DNA of 64,000 nt from positions 1-64,000 of the forward strand of contig NZ_JACIAH010000005.1 in NCBI RefSeq assembly GCF_014194695.1, read 5' to 3'. The notes below the pieces were generated by a model. It saw nothing but the letters and a program-made list of their open reading frames with translations. It searched no databases and was not told where the DNA came from. The number at the start of each line of letters is the position of its first letter. Within the stretch, counting starts at the first letter, position 1. The DNA comes from Rhizobium sp. BK399 (GTDB lineage Bacteria; Pseudomonadota; Alphaproteobacteria; Rhizobiales; Rhizobiaceae). The translations under genes and the position numbers were made by a program. Below, in pieces: positions 8,286 through 17,663 of this stretch.

Positions 8286-8555
8286 ATGACAGTCTTGGTC
8301 GGTACCATATCCGCGAACACCGCTGCCGCAGCGTTTGAAACGCTGCGGATTCCTCAGCGCGTCTCCGCAAGCACGGCTGCCAAAGAAGCGCGCCGCGCCG
8401 CCGACCGTCAAACCAGGGCCGCCAGCGGCCAAGACGTCGAAGAGGCGGCCAATATCATCCAGTCGACGGAGGTCGCGCTGGACCTGATGACGATGGGCCA
8501 ACGGCAGCCACAGGCAGGTTTGCAACAGGCCCTGGATCTTTACAGCGACAACTGA
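8286..8555 (+). CDS. Hypothetical Ala-rich small protein
   Basis: An 89-residue frame with an ATG and weak GGA signal. The product is soluble, Ala-, Arg- and Gln-rich and mostly helical by eye (KEARRAADRQTRAASGQDVE, then STEVALDLMTMGQRQ). No family is recognised. It lies in the divergent gap between crcB and the gcv promoter and would be transcribed toward the glycine riboswitch, ending about 80 bases before that promoter. An open frame also exists on the opposite strand, but the plus-strand one has a more protein-like composition. Confidence 0.5.
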   Translation: MTVLVGTISANTAAAAFETLRIPQRVSASTAAKEARRAADRQTRAASGQDVEEAANIIQSTEVALDLMTMGQRQPQAGLQQALDLYSDN

Positions 8556-8636
8556 GTTTCGCCCGCCGCCTCTCCGACGTAGCCCCCGCACGCAAAAGCC
8601 ACGCGACAAAAATTTGCTCGGCGGCGACATTCCCCC

Positions 8637-8664
8637 TTGCCAAGTACAGTCCTGGCCAGATAAT
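8637..8664 (+). promoter_or_regulatory. Sigma70-type promoter for the gcv riboswitch and operon
   Basis: TTGCCA, a 16-base spacer, then GATAAT. Both hexamers match the consensus in five of six positions. The predicted transcription start, about 8671, falls two bases before the first base of riboswitch aptamer 1, which supports the call. Confidence 0.6.
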
Positions 8665-8672
8665 TGCCTCGA

Positions 8673-8836
8673 CCTTGTTGGGAGAAGCCGGTCATCTGCG
8701 ACCGGTGCCGAAGGAGCAACCGCCCCGGAAACTCTCAGGCCAAAGGACCAGCAAGGGGCAGACGGAACTCTGGAGAGAAGCGTTCTCGAAACGCTCGCCG
8801 AAGGGATAACAATCTCAGGCATAGGGACAGAGGGGG
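8673..8836 (+). promoter_or_regulatory. Tandem glycine riboswitch (gcvT element)
   Basis: Two consecutive glycine aptamers. Aptamer 1 (about 8673-8756) has closing stem CCTTGTTGG / CCAGCAAGG and the conserved cores GGGAGAAG, GCCGAAGGAGCAA and ACTCTCAGGC followed by AAAGGAC. Aptamer 2 (about 8766-8836) repeats the pattern: CTGGAGAGAAG, GCCGAAGGGATAAC, AATCTCAGGCA, GGGACAGAGG, closed by CTCTG / CAGAG. A short linker separates them, the normal arrangement. It sits directly before gcvT, so glycine should increase expression of the glycine cleavage genes. I cannot tell whether control is at transcription or translation. Confidence 0.96.
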
Positions 8837-8914
8837 CTCGAAGTGCAAGGCGCAACCGCGCCTGAAGATTTGAGCCCGCGCATGGAATTCCAGGCGCAAA
8901 CCCCGGAGGCGTCG

Positions 8915-10051
8915 TTGGACGATACTGCTGCCCTCAAGAAAACCCCGCTGCATCAGCTGCATCTGTCGCTTGGCGCCCGTATGGTGCCCTTTGCTGGCTA
9001 TGACATGCCGGTGCAGTACCCGGCCGGCGTCATGAAGGAGCACATCCAGACCCGCACCTCCGCCGGCGTCTTCGATGTCTCCCATATGGGCCAGGTCGTC
9101 ATCAAGGCGAAATCGGGAAAGTACGAGGACGTCGCGCTAGCGCTAGAAAGCCTCGTTCCTGTTGATATTCTTGGCCTCGCGGAAGGTCGCCAGCGCTACG
9201 GTTTCTTCACCGATGACAATGGCTGCATTCTCGACGATCTGATGATCACGCATCTCGACGATCATCTCTTCGTCGTCGTCAACGCCGCTTGCAAGGATGC
9301 CGACCTTGCGCACCTCCAGAAGCATCTCGCCGCCACCTGCGACATCACGGTGCTCGACCGGGCGCTGATCGCGTTGCAGGGGCCCCGCGCCGTGGAAGTG
9401 CTGGCGGAACTCTGGGCCGATGTCGCCGCGATGAAGTTCATGGACGTCCGGCATTGCCGATTGCACGACGTTTCCTGTCTCGTTTCGCGCTCCGGCTACA
9501 GCGGCGAAGACGGCTTCGAAATCTCAATCCCCGCGGATAAGGCCGAGGATGTCACCAAGCGGTTGCTTGAGCACCCGGATGTGCAGCCGATCGGCCTGGG
9601 TGCCCGCGACAGCCTGCGTCTCGAGGCTGGCCTTTGCCTTTATGGCAACGATATCGACACGACCACCACGCCCGTCGAGGCCGCGTTGGAATGGGGCATG
9701 CAGAAGGCCCGCAAGTCGGGCGGCGCTCGTGCCGGCGGTTTTCCGGGCGCGATGCGCATCCTCGCCGAACTCGATAACGGCGCTACCCGCCGCCGCGTCG
9801 GCCTGAAGCCCGAGGGCAAGGCCCCGGTTCGTGGCCACGCCAAGCTCTTTGCCGATTCTGAGGGCAAGACTGAGATCGGGGAAGTGACCTCGGGTGGCTT
9901 CGGCCCTTCTGTCGACGGTCCTGTCGCGATGGGTTACGTCCCGGTCGCTCAGGCAGCCGTTGGAACGCAAGTCTATGCCGAAGTGCGCGGCAAGTACCTG
10001 CCCGTCACTGTCAGCGCCCTTCCCTTTATTACACCGACCTACAAACGCTAA
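8915..10051 (+). CDS. gcvT: Glycine cleavage system T protein (aminomethyltransferase)
   Basis: A 378-residue T protein. It transfers the methylene group from the aminomethyl-lipoyl H protein to tetrahydrofolate and releases ammonia. Family landmarks are [26 protein letters not shown] at the start, [13 protein letters not shown] near residue 50, [12 protein letters not shown] near 192, and [15 protein letters not shown] near 234. I choose TTG 8915 because GGAGG lies five bases before it and the protein then starts [13 protein letters not shown], matching rhizobial GcvT as I remember it. In-frame ATG 8882 and GTG 8843 are alternatives. First gene of the riboswitch-controlled operon. Confidence 0.93.
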   Translation: MDDTAALKKTPLHQLHLSLGARMVPFAGYDMPVQYPAGVMKEHIQTRTSAGVFDVSHMGQVVIKAKSGKYEDVALALESLVPVDILGLAEGRQRYGFFTDDNGCILDDLMITHLDDHLFVVVNAACKDADLAHLQKHLAATCDITVLDRALIALQGPRAVEVLAELWADVAAMKFMDVRHCRLHDVSCLVSRSGYSGEDGFEISIPADKAEDVTKRLLEHPDVQPIGLGARDSLRLEAGLCLYGNDIDTTTTPVEAALEWGMQKARKSGGARAGGFPGAMRILAELDNGATRRRVGLKPEGKAPVRGHAKLFADSEGKTEIGEVTSGGFGPSVDGPVAMGYVPVAQAAVGTQVYAEVRGKYLPVTVSALPFITPTYKR

Positions 10052-10074
10052 ACCATTTTCCGGAGAGAACAATC

Positions 10075-10437
10075 ATGCTGAAGTTTACCGAAGAACACGA
10101 GTGGCTGAAGATTGAAGGCGGCGTCGCGACGGTTGGGATTACAACCTACGCAGTCGAGCAACTCGGCGACCTCGTTTTCGTGGAACTGCCGGAAGTCGGC
10201 GCCACCTTCTCCAAGAACGACAATGCGGCCACCGTCGAGTCCGTAAAGGCTGCTTCTGACGTCTATTGTCCGCTTGACGGCGAAATCACCGAAGTGAACC
10301 CCGCCATCGTGGCCGATCCGTCGCTGGTCAATTCGGATCCTCAAGGGTCTGGCTGGTTCTTCAAGCTGAAGCTTGCCAATGCAGCCGATGCCGATGGCCT
10401 GCTCGATGAAGCGGCCTATAAGGAGCTCACCGCGTAA
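10075..10437 (+). CDS. gcvH: Glycine cleavage system H protein (lipoyl carrier)
   Basis: A 120-residue lipoyl-domain protein that shuttles the aminomethyl intermediate from GcvP to GcvT. The lipoylated lysine is Lys58 in [10 protein letters not shown]. The start EEHEWL and the [19 protein letters not shown] beta-hammerhead strands are standard. GGAGAG lies just before the ATG. It follows gcvT after 23 bases and its stop shares a base with the gcvP start (TAATG), so all three are translated together. Confidence 0.96.
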   Translation: MLKFTEEHEWLKIEGGVATVGITTYAVEQLGDLVFVELPEVGATFSKNDNAATVESVKAASDVYCPLDGEITEVNPAIVADPSLVNSDPQGSGWFFKLKLANAADADGLLDEAAYKELTA

Positions 10438-13301
10438 TGACGACGCCGACCGAATTCCAGTTTACCGACTACCAGCCTTACGACTTCGCCAATCGTCGTC
10501 ACATAGGCCCCTCGCCGGCCGAAATGACCGACATGCTGAAGGTCATCGGCTACAACAGCCTCGACGGGCTGATCGACGCGACCGTGCCGCCCTCCATCCG
10601 CCAGAAAGCGCCACTCGTCTGGGGCGCGCCGATGACGGAGCGCGAGGCGCTCGACAAGCTGCGCGAAACCGCCAACAAGAACAAGGTCCTGACCTCGCTG
10701 ATCGGCCAGGGCTACTACGGCACGATTACGCCGCCGGTTATCCAGCGCACCATCCTGGAAAACCCGGCCTGGTACACTGCCTACACGCCCTACCAGCCCG
10801 AAATCAGCCAGGGTCGCCTCGAGGCACTCCTGAACTACCAGACGATGATCTGCGACCTGACCGGTCTTGACGTCGCCAACGCCTCGCTGCTCGACGAAGC
10901 GACTGCCGCTGCCGAAGGCATGGCCATGGCCGAGCGCGTTTCCAAGTCGAAGGCCAAAGCCTTCTTCGTCGATGCTGACTGCCATCCGCAGACGATCGAG
11001 CTGATCAAGACCCGTGCGGAACCGCTCGGCTGGAGCGTCATCGTCGGCAACCCCTTCACCGATCTGGACCCGGTCGACGTCTTCGGCGCCATCTTCCAGT
11101 ATCCGGGCACGCATGGCCATGTGCATGATTTCACCGGCCTGATTTCGCGCCTGCACCAGACCGGCGCCATCGCCATCGTCGCGGCGGATATTCTGGCGCT
11201 GACGCTTCTGAAGTCGCCCGGCGAGATGGGCGCTGACATTGCCATCGGCAATTCGCAGCGCTTCGGCGTTCCGGTCGGCTATGGTGGTCCGCATGCTGCG
11301 TACATGTCGGTCAAGGACGCGCACAAGCGCGCCATGCCCGGCCGCCTTGTCGGCGTCTCCGTCGATGCCCGCGGCAACCGCGCCTACCGCCTGTCGCTGC
11401 AGACGCGTGAGCAGCACATTCGCCGCGAAAAGGCGACGTCGAACATCTGCACCGCGCAGGTGCTGCTCGCCGTTATGGCCTCGATGTACGCCGTCTTCCA
11501 TGGCCCCAAGGGCATCAAGGCGATCGCCCAGCAGGTCCACCAGAAGGCCGTGCTGATGGCCAAGGGCCTGGAAAGGCTCGGCTACACCATCGAGCCGGAA
11601 ACCTTCTTCGACACCATCACCGTCGATGTCGGCCACATGCAGGGCGTCATCCTGCGCGCCGCGGTCGCCGAAGGCGTCAACCTGCGCAAGGTCGGCGCCA
11701 CCAAGATCGGCATGTCGCTCGACGAGCGCACTCGCCCGGCGACGCTGGAAGCCGTCTGGCGCGCTTTCGGCGGCAATTTCGCCGTGGCGGATTTCGAGCC
11801 CAGCTATCGCCTGCCCAAGGGCCTCGCCCGCACCAGCGAGTACCTGACGCATCCGATCTTCCACATGAACCGCGCCGAAAGCGAGATGACCCGCTATATC
11901 CGCCGTCTTTCGGACCGCGACCTGGCGCTCGACCGCTCGATGATCCCGCTCGGCTCCTGCACGATGAAACTAAATGCGACAGCCGAAATGCTGCCGATCA
12001 CCTGGCCGGAATTCTCGGATATCCATCCCTTCGTGCCCGCTGACCAGGCGCTCGGCTATCGAGAGATGATCGACGACCTGACGGAAAAGCTCTGCGCCGT
12101 CACAGGCTACGACGCCTTTTCCATGCAGCCGAACTCCGGCGCGCAGGGCGAATATGCGGGCCTGCTTACGATCCGCAACTACCATATCGCCAATGGCAAC
12201 GGTCACCGCGACGTCTGCCTGATCCCGACTTCGGCGCACGGCACCAACCCCGCCTCGGCGCAGATGGTCGGCATGAAGGTCGTGGTCGTCAAGGTTCGCG
12301 ACAACGGCGATATCGACATGGATGATTTCCGCGCCAAGGCGGAGCAGTATTCGGAGAACCTCTCCTGCTGCATGATCACCTACCCCTCGACACACGGCGT
12401 CTTCGAAGAAACCGTCAAGGAAATCTGCGACCTCGTGCACAAGCATGGCGGCCAGGTCTATCTCGACGGTGCCAACATGAACGCCATGGTCGGCCTGTCC
12501 CGCCCAGGTGACATCGGCTCCGACGTGTCCCACCTCAACCTGCACAAGACGTTCTGCATCCCGCATGGCGGCGGTGGTCCGGGCATGGGTCCGATCGGCG
12601 TCAAGGCGCATCTGGCACCCTATCTTCCGGGCCATCCGGAGAGCGACGGACGCCCCGGTGCTGTCTCGGCGGCGGCCTTCGGTTCGGCTTCGATCCTGCC
12701 GATCTCCTGGAGCTACTGCCTGATGATGGGCGGCGAAGGGCTGACGCAGGCGACCAAGGTGGCGATCCTCAACGCCAACTACATCGCCGCCCGGCTGAAG
12801 GGCGCCTACGGCGTGCTCTACAAGTCAGAGGCCGGTCGCGTGGCGCATGAGTGCATCATCGACACCCGCCCGCTGGTCGATAGCGCCGGCGTCACCGTCG
12901 ACGATGTCGCCAAGCGCCTGATCGACTGCGGCTTCCACGCGCCGACCATGAGCTGGCCGGTTGCCGGCACGCTGATGATCGAGCCGACGGAATCGGAAAC
13001 CAAGGCCGAGCTCGACCGGTTCTGCGAAGCCATGCTGGCAATTCGCCAGGAAGCCCGCGACATAGAGGAAGGCCGTTCCGACAAGCAGAACAACCCGCTG
13101 AAGAACGCCCCGCACACGGTCGAAGATCTGGTCGGCGAGTGGGACCGTCCCTACAGCAGAGAACAGGCCTGCTTCCCGCCCGGCGCCTTCCGCGTCGACA
13201 AATACTGGTCTCCGGTCAACCGTGTCGACAACGTCTTCGGCGACCGCAACCTGATCTGCACCTGCCCGCCGCTCGAAAGCTACGCTGAAGCTGCGGAATA
13301 A
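10437..13301 (+). CDS. gcvP: Glycine dehydrogenase (decarboxylating), P protein
   Basis: A 954-residue single-chain P protein that decarboxylates glycine with pyridoxal phosphate and loads the aminomethyl group onto GcvH. Both homologous halves are on one polypeptide, as in other proteobacteria. The PLP-binding lysine is Lys704 in [20 protein letters not shown]. Other landmarks are RRHIGPS near residue 20, [10 protein letters not shown] near 98 and [11 protein letters not shown] near 504. Its ATG overlaps gcvH's stop. GcvL (lipoamide dehydrogenase) is not in the window. A clear intrinsic terminator follows. Confidence 0.97.
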   Translation: MTTPTEFQFTDYQPYDFANRRHIGPSPAEMTDMLKVIGYNSLDGLIDATVPPSIRQKAPLVWGAPMTEREALDKLRETANKNKVLTSLIGQGYYGTITPPVIQRTILENPAWYTAYTPYQPEISQGRLEALLNYQTMICDLTGLDVANASLLDEATAAAEGMAMAERVSKSKAKAFFVDADCHPQTIELIKTRAEPLGWSVIVGNPFTDLDPVDVFGAIFQYPGTHGHVHDFTGLISRLHQTGAIAIVAADILALTLLKSPGEMGADIAIGNSQRFGVPVGYGGPHAAYMSVKDAHKRAMPGRLVGVSVDARGNRAYRLSLQTREQHIRREKATSNICTAQVLLAVMASMYAVFHGPKGIKAIAQQVHQKAVLMAKGLERLGYTIEPETFFDTITVDVGHMQGVILRAAVAEGVNLRKVGATKIGMSLDERTRPATLEAVWRAFGGNFAVADFEPSYRLPKGLARTSEYLTHPIFHMNRAESEMTRYIRRLSDRDLALDRSMIPLGSCTMKLNATAEMLPITWPEFSDIHPFVPADQALGYREMIDDLTEKLCAVTGYDAFSMQPNSGAQGEYAGLLTIRNYHIANGNGHRDVCLIPTSAHGTNPASAQMVGMKVVVVKVRDNGDIDMDDFRAKAEQYSENLSCCMITYPSTHGVFEETVKEICDLVHKHGGQVYLDGANMNAMVGLSRPGDIGSDVSHLNLHKTFCIPHGGGGPGMGPIGVKAHLAPYLPGHPESDGRPGAVSAAAFGSASILPISWSYCLMMGGEGLTQATKVAILNANYIAARLKGAYGVLYKSEAGRVAHECIIDTRPLVDSAGVTVDDVAKRLIDCGFHAPTMSWPVAGTLMIEPTESETKAELDRFCEAMLAIRQEARDIEEGRSDKQNNPLKNAPHTVEDLVGEWDRPYSREQACFPPGAFRVDKYWSPVNRVDNVFGDRNLICTCPPLESYAEAAE

Positions 13302-13310
13302 TATGCAAAC

Positions 13311-13338
13311 GGCCCTTCCTTCCATAGGGAGGGCCTTT
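13311..13338 (+). terminator. Intrinsic terminator after gcvP
   Basis: GGCCCTTCC pairs with GGGAGGGCC (nine pairs with one G-U) around a seven-base loop and is followed by TTT. It starts nine bases after the gcvP stop and ends the gcvTHP transcript. Confidence 0.7.
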
Positions 13339-13371
13339 CCACGAACGCGACAAGATAAAGGTCCGAGCGGA

Positions 13372-13644
13372 ATGCCAAAAGACGACGCCGATTCCGTGAC
13401 GCAGGCGCCCTGGCCGAAGCCGGTGCTGCTCGCGCTCGAAGAGCCCGGCAACTATGTGACGATCGCGACAACGCAGGCAGCCTCCTGGGCCATGATCGAG
13501 GATTGGCCGACAGAAGACGGCACGGCACTCGACAAGGCGCTGCTTGTCTGCGCCGACGTCATCAAGGGCAAGCGCACCAACGACGACGCCCGCGAAGCGT
13601 TCATAGCCGCCGCCGTCGAGGCCGGTATCGACATCAAGAGCTGA
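13372..13644 (+). CDS. DUF982 family small protein
   Basis: A 90-residue protein with the DUF982 pattern, a family largely confined to Rhizobiales: WPKPVLLALEEPGNYVTIATT, a WPTEDGTALDKALLVCADVIKG stretch and the ending DDAREAFIAAAVEAGI. The function of DUF982 proteins is not established. I start at ATG 13372; an open frame continues upstream but overlaps the gcvP terminator. The gene sits between gcvP and a convergent hydrolase and probably has its own promoter near the terminator. Confidence 0.8.
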   Translation: MPKDDADSVTQAPWPKPVLLALEEPGNYVTIATTQAASWAMIEDWPTEDGTALDKALLVCADVIKGKRTNDDAREAFIAAAVEAGIDIKS

Positions 13645-13700
13645 CCGCCAGCCCGTGCTTTCGTTGTGTCAGCGTCCAGAGCGAGCAACGGGGATTTTTG

Positions 13701-14486
13701 CTATGCCCTCTGTTGCCCCGCGGCATCCAGGATTAAGCCGGCAATGGCGTCCGGGTGCGAAATCAGTGACAAATGGCTCGATTCCAGCTCGATGGTCTTG
13801 GCGCCCATGCGCTTGGCCATGAAACGCTCGAGGTCGGGATTGATCGTTCGGTCTTCAGTGGAAACGGCATACCAGCTGGGCTTCGAACGCCATGCCGCCT
13901 GTGTCGTCTTACCCGTGAGGAGCGCCTTGTGGAATGGCTCCTGCACCGCATAGAGCACCTTAGCCTTCGCCTCGGGGAGATCTCCGGCAAAATCACGCAG
14001 GAACGCCGCTTCGGTCAGCCGCCCCTCGTCGCCATCGAAGACTATCCCTGCTGAAGCAGGCGGTGTCGGAAATGTCTTGGCAAGGGCCGTATAGTCTTCG
14101 CCGGCGTCAGGCGCACGCGCAGCGACAAAAACGAGCGCCGATACGCTCGGATGCACCCCCGTCTCGGTAACCAACATGCCGGAGAACGAATGACCGACCA
14201 GTACCGTTGGACCATCCTGCCGGTCGAGCACGCGCTGCACCGCGGCTGCGGCTTCGGGGAGCGTCGTTAGCGGGTTCTGCACGGCCGTCGCATTGAGCCC
14301 TGCAGCTTGCAGTCGAGCAATGACGTCGGTCCAGCAGGAACCGTCGGCGAACAGTCCGTGTGCCAATACGACGTTTCGGGCCCTCGTCGGGGAGGTAGGC
14401 GCTGCCATGCTGCGCGGAGATATGAGGGAAGCTGCAGCGCCTGCCACGAGTGCTGCTGAGAATGTTCGTCTGTTCATCATCATCAT
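13701..14486 (-). CDS. Exported alpha/beta hydrolase (probable Tat substrate)
   Basis: A 261-residue alpha/beta hydrolase. The N-terminus has a twin-arginine-type signal, NRRTFSAALVAGAAASL, with a hydrophobic core and an Ala-x-Ala-like exit, so the mature protein should be periplasmic. NVVLAHGLFADGSCW is the oxyanion region and GHSFSGM carries the nucleophile Ser near residue 107. The C-terminal SSHLSLISHPDA supplies a catalytic His. It resembles the EstC/pyrethroid-hydrolase-like subgroup. The substrate cannot be inferred. I used the first ATG of a run of four codons (14486); any could be the start. Confidence 0.8.
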   Translation of the reverse strand: MMMMNRRTFSAALVAGAAASLISPRSMAAPTSPTRARNVVLAHGLFADGSCWTDVIARLQAAGLNATAVQNPLTTLPEAAAAVQRVLDRQDGPTVLVGHSFSGMLVTETGVHPSVSALVFVAARAPDAGEDYTALAKTFPTPPASAGIVFDGDEGRLTEAAFLRDFAGDLPEAKAKVLYAVQEPFHKALLTGKTTQAAWRSKPSWYAVSTEDRTINPDLERFMAKRMGAKTIELESSHLSLISHPDAIAGLILDAAGQQRA

Positions 14487-14794
14487 GATCGATGTCCCTA
14501 AACGTTGAACTGTCTGCAGAATGGGCGCGCAGCTGTGGCTGCGCACACAACCATGTGGGCCTGAAAAACTCGTTCGAAGTGGCTTTTCTTGTCGCTGTTA
14601 GACCGGCGCCGTTGGCGCTGGGTAACTCCCTTGGAACGACCTTTGCGAAGAGCTCTCAAGCGCTCTCGCACTGCACTCGTTCGCCAATGAAGCTATTCAG
14701 GAAGCGGCAACCGGTCAATCTATCCTGCGCTAGACATAGGTATAGGTCGCGACACAAACCTGCGCGACGACTCAGGATCAACTGCAATGACGCT
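14487..14794. other. Intergenic stretch without a recognised gene
   Basis: 308 bases between the hydrolase start and the end of the LysE gene. It contains one perfect hairpin, GCGCAGC-TGTG-GCTGCGC at 14527-14544, in what would be the hydrolase leader. I see no open frame with a plausible start site, no tRNA and no repeat. Confidence 0.6.
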
Positions 14795-15412
14795 CTAAAG
14801 AAGCGAATAGACCGCCGAGGCGAGTGCAAGAAGTCCGAAGAGGATCAAAAGATGGCTCGTTCCTCGCGCGACCTTCGTCGTGAAGTCCTTGGGCAGTTTT
14901 CCCCTTGCAAGGTTCACTGCGCCGCTTAGAGAAAGCCACCAGCCAAGCGATCCGCAGAATACGCCAGCGACGATGGCTGCCGAGCTGAAGCGCCGGGTCT
15001 CCTCCGTCAGCCCAAAGCCGGCAAAGAGAGCGCCGAACGAGAGAATGGTCGCCGGATTGGAAATCGTAAGCAGGAATGTCGCTAACGTCGTGCCAAGTAG
15101 CCCACCCGCCCTGACATCTGCAGCGCGAACTGGATCGTGGGTCAATCCGCGATAACCGAGCGCCAGCAACAGTAGTCCTCCGCCGAATGCCAATGGCAGG
15201 GTAGCGGCCGACATCAACTCCTCAAAAACGGCAATGCCCGTTACCGCCGCAAGAGCGTAGCTGGCGTCGCCCACCGCCGTCCCGAAGCCGCAAGAAAAGC
15301 CAGCCAGAAAGCCGCGCTCGAGTGTGCGGTTAATGCATAGCATCCCGATCGGCCCAAGTGGCGCGGTGATGATGACACCCAGCAAAGCGCCTTTCAGGAA
15401 CAGTAGTAGCAT
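14795..15412 (-). CDS. LysE/RhtB family amino-acid exporter
   Basis: A 205-residue membrane protein with six hydrophobic segments and the LysE/RhtB N-terminal signature KGALLGVIITAPLGPIGMLC, then FLAGFSCGFGTAVGDASYA and a central SNPATILSFGALFAGFG block. The family exports amino acids or analogues. The start at ATG 15412 puts the first helix at the N-terminus; an open frame extends further upstream but would add a basic, non-family extension. It follows sufA after 135 bases on the same strand and may or may not belong to the SUF transcript. The substrate is unknown. Confidence 0.82.
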   Translation of the reverse strand: MLLLFLKGALLGVIITAPLGPIGMLCINRTLERGFLAGFSCGFGTAVGDASYALAAVTGIAVFEELMSAATLPLAFGGGLLLLALGYRGLTHDPVRAADVRAGGLLGTTLATFLLTISNPATILSFGALFAGFGLTEETRRFSSAAIVAGVFCGSLGWWLSLSGAVNLARGKLPKDFTTKVARGTSHLLILFGLLALASAVYSLL

Positions 15413-15547
15413 TCTTCCGCGGATTCCTTTTCGCTGGCGCCTTTCACGAGCTCTCGACACCGGGCCATAAACGGCAGCCGCAGGGAGGTAAAACGAAAAA
15501 AGCTGCCGAGACGGCAGCCTTGTCGATGATTCGATCGATTGTGACAA

Positions 15548-15940
15548 TCAGTGCGCCGGCACGACAGCATTGCCCTGGGCGGCTAGCGCTGCGAGGTCCG
15601 CGGGCTTTAGCTCGACGGATTCGCCACAGCCACAAGCCGATGTCTGGTTGGGGTTGGTAAAAATGAAGCCCGAGCGCAACGTCGTGCTTTCGAAGCCCAT
15701 TTCTGTGCCGAGGAGGTAGAGCACAGCCGATGGTTCGACCCAGACCTTGGCGCCATCGCGTTCGATCAGGTCATCCTTCGCGTTCGGCTCGGTCACGAGG
15801 TCGATGGTATATTCCATCCCTGCGCAACCACCCTTCTTGATGCCGACGCGGACGCCCTTGGCTTCCGGTCCGGAGTTTTCGACGATCGCCTTCACGCGGT
15901 TCGCGGCAGCGTCCGTCATGCTCATTATTGCAAAGCCCAT
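15548..15940 (-). CDS. sufA: A-type Fe-S cluster carrier protein
   Basis: A 130-residue HesB/IscA-family protein that receives Fe-S clusters from the SufBCD scaffold and passes them to target proteins. The three conserved cysteines are in place: Cys39 in KKGGCAGMEY, and CGCGES near residues 103-108. GGAGAAG precedes the ATG. It is the seventh gene of the operon, 77 bases after sufT. The order S2-B-C-D-S1-X-A is that described for Agrobacterium and Rhizobium. The C-terminal tail after CGCGES is longer than in E. coli SufA. Confidence 0.93.
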   Translation of the reverse strand: MGFAIMSMTDAAANRVKAIVENSGPEAKGVRVGIKKGGCAGMEYTIDLVTEPNAKDDLIERDGAKVWVEPSAVLYLLGTEMGFESTTLRSGFIFTNPNQTSACGCGESVELKPADLAALAAQGNAVVPAH

Positions 15941-16017
15941 TGGCCTCTTCTCCTTCCGCGCTCGGATTAAAGGTCCGGCGTTTCATGATTCAAATGTAGT
16001 GCCAGCAGCTTAACCGA

Positions 16018-16398
16018 TCAATACCAGCCGACAGCGACCTGCGCCTCTTCCGACATGCGGTCCGGCGTCCACGGCGGATCGAAGGTCATCTCGACCTCGA
16101 CGCCTGACACGCCCTCGACCGCCCCAACGGCGTTCTCGACCCAGCCGGGCATCTCGCCGGCGACGGGGCAGCCAGGCGCCGTCAGCGTCATCATGATCTT
16201 CACCATGCGGTCGTCTTCGATGTCGATCTTGTAGATCAGCCCGAGCTCGAAGATGTCAGCGGGAATTTCCGGGTCATAGACCGTCTTGAGTGCTGAAATC
16301 ACATCGTCGCTAAGCCGTGCCAGTTCATCGGCCGGAATGCTGGAATGCACGATGCCTTCGCGCACGTCGATCTTCTGTTCGCTTTCGTCCAGGCTCAT
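16018..16398 (-). CDS. sufT: SUF system protein SufT (MIP18/DUF59 family)
   Basis: A 126-residue DUF59/MIP18 protein, called SufX or SufT in SUF operons and implicated in Fe-S protein maturation. The core VISALKTVYDPEIPADIFELGLIY is followed by MMTLTAPGCPVAGEMPGWV, with the conserved Cys (Cys84) of the domain. The tail TFDPPWTPDRMSEEA is typical. It starts 11 bases after sufS stops, so it is certainly co-transcribed. The exact biochemical step of SufT is not settled. Confidence 0.92.
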   Translation of the reverse strand: MSLDESEQKIDVREGIVHSSIPADELARLSDDVISALKTVYDPEIPADIFELGLIYKIDIEDDRMVKIMMTLTAPGCPVAGEMPGWVENAVGAVEGVSGVEVEMTFDPPWTPDRMSEEAQVAVGWY

Positions 16399-16409
16399 AT
16401 GGACACTCC

Positions 16410-17651
16410 TTAGGCAAAGAACTTGCGCGCATAATCAAGCGCATCGGCCAAGGCATCGACCTCGGCCCGTGTATTATACATCCCGAAGGACGCGCGGCAT
16501 GTGGAGGTGACGCCGAAGCGTTTCAAGAGCGGCATGGCGCAATGTGTGCCTGCGCGAACCGCAACACCCTGGCGGTCGATCACCATCGACACGTCATGAG
16601 CATGCAGACCGGCAAGCTCGAAGGAGAAGATACCGCCCTTGCCCGGCGCCGTACCGAACACCCGCAATGCATTGACCGCCTGCAGTCGCTCTGCGGCGTA
16701 GGCGGCGAGATCAGCTTCATGGCGTGCAATCGCCTCCCGGCCGACTTTTTCCATGTAATCAAGCGCGTAGCCGAGCCCTATCGCCTGCACGATCGGCGGT
16801 GTTCCGGCTTCGAATCGATGCGGCGGATCGTTGTAGGTCACGGCATCCTCCGTCACCTCGAAGATCATCTCGCCGCCACCCTGGAAGGGCCGCATCTCGC
16901 GTAGCCGATCCTTCTTGCCGTAGAGCACGCCGATGCCCGACGGCCCATAGAGCTTGTGGCCGGTCATGACGTACCAGTCGCAATCGATGTCCTGCACGTC
17001 GACGGGCATATGGACGGCGCCCTGCGATCCATCGACCAGCACCGGAATACCGCGCTCATGTGCGATCCGGCAGATTTCCTTGACCGGAACGACCGTGCCG
17101 AGCGCGTTCGACATATGCGTGATGGCGACTAGCTTCGTCCGCTCCGTCAGGCTCTTCTCGAAATCCTCGATATGGAAAGCGCCCTCGTCGTCAACAGGTA
17201 CCCAGACCAGCTTGGCGCCCTGCCGCTCGCGGATGAAATGCCACGGCACGATGTTGGAGTGATGCTCCATGATCGAGATGACGATCTCGTCCCCTTCGCC
17301 GATCTTGGGCATGCCCCAGCCATAGGCGACGGTGTTGATCGCCTCCGTCGAAGACTTCGTGAAGATGATGTCGTTGACATCGGGCGCATTGAGGAAGCGC
17401 CTCACCTTCTCGCGTGCGCCCTCATAGGCGTCCGTCGCCGCATTCGAGAGAAAATGCAGGCCGCGATGAACGTTCGCATACTCGTTCGAATAGGCATGCG
17501 AGATCGCATCAATGACGACCTGCGGTTTCTGTGCGGAGGCGCCGTTGTCGAGATAGACCAGCGGCTTGCCATAGACCTCCTTCGCAAGGATCGGAAAATC
17601 CTTGCGAATGGCTTCGACGTCGTATGCTGTGGCCGGAACTATCTTGTCCAT
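16410..17651 (-). CDS. sufS: Cysteine desulfurase SufS (SufS1)
   Basis: A 413-residue group II PLP-dependent cysteine desulfurase that provides persulfide sulfur for cluster assembly. The PLP lysine is in VMTGHKLYGPSGIG near residue 229, and the catalytic Cys371 lies in RAGTHCAMPLLKRFG. YLDNGASAQKP near the N-terminus and a C-terminal SFGMYNTRAEVDAL are standard. No SufE gene is adjacent, so the activating partner must be elsewhere. It lies 12 bases after sufD. A second cysteine desulfurase of a different type heads this same operon. Confidence 0.95.
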   Translation of the reverse strand: MDKIVPATAYDVEAIRKDFPILAKEVYGKPLVYLDNGASAQKPQVVIDAISHAYSNEYANVHRGLHFLSNAATDAYEGAREKVRRFLNAPDVNDIIFTKSSTEAINTVAYGWGMPKIGEGDEIVISIMEHHSNIVPWHFIRERQGAKLVWVPVDDEGAFHIEDFEKSLTERTKLVAITHMSNALGTVVPVKEICRIAHERGIPVLVDGSQGAVHMPVDVQDIDCDWYVMTGHKLYGPSGIGVLYGKKDRLREMRPFQGGGEMIFEVTEDAVTYNDPPHRFEAGTPPIVQAIGLGYALDYMEKVGREAIARHEADLAAYAAERLQAVNALRVFGTAPGKGGIFSFELAGLHAHDVSMVIDRQGVAVRAGTHCAMPLLKRFGVTSTCRASFGMYNTRAEVDALADALDYARKFFA

Positions 17652-17663
17652 GACGCTATCCGA

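Noticed and set aside
8843..8914. gcvT starting at GTG 8843 or ATG 8882
   Set aside because: GTG 8843 lies only seven bases past the riboswitch, and neither upstream start has as good a ribosome site as TTG 8915, whose product begins like known rhizobial GcvT. Kept as alternatives.
10416..11864. A long open frame (482 codons) antisense to gcvP
   Set aside because: It is a mirror of a gene with clear family motifs. In GC-rich DNA, long frames on the opposite strand of real genes are common, and its residues form no recognisable family.
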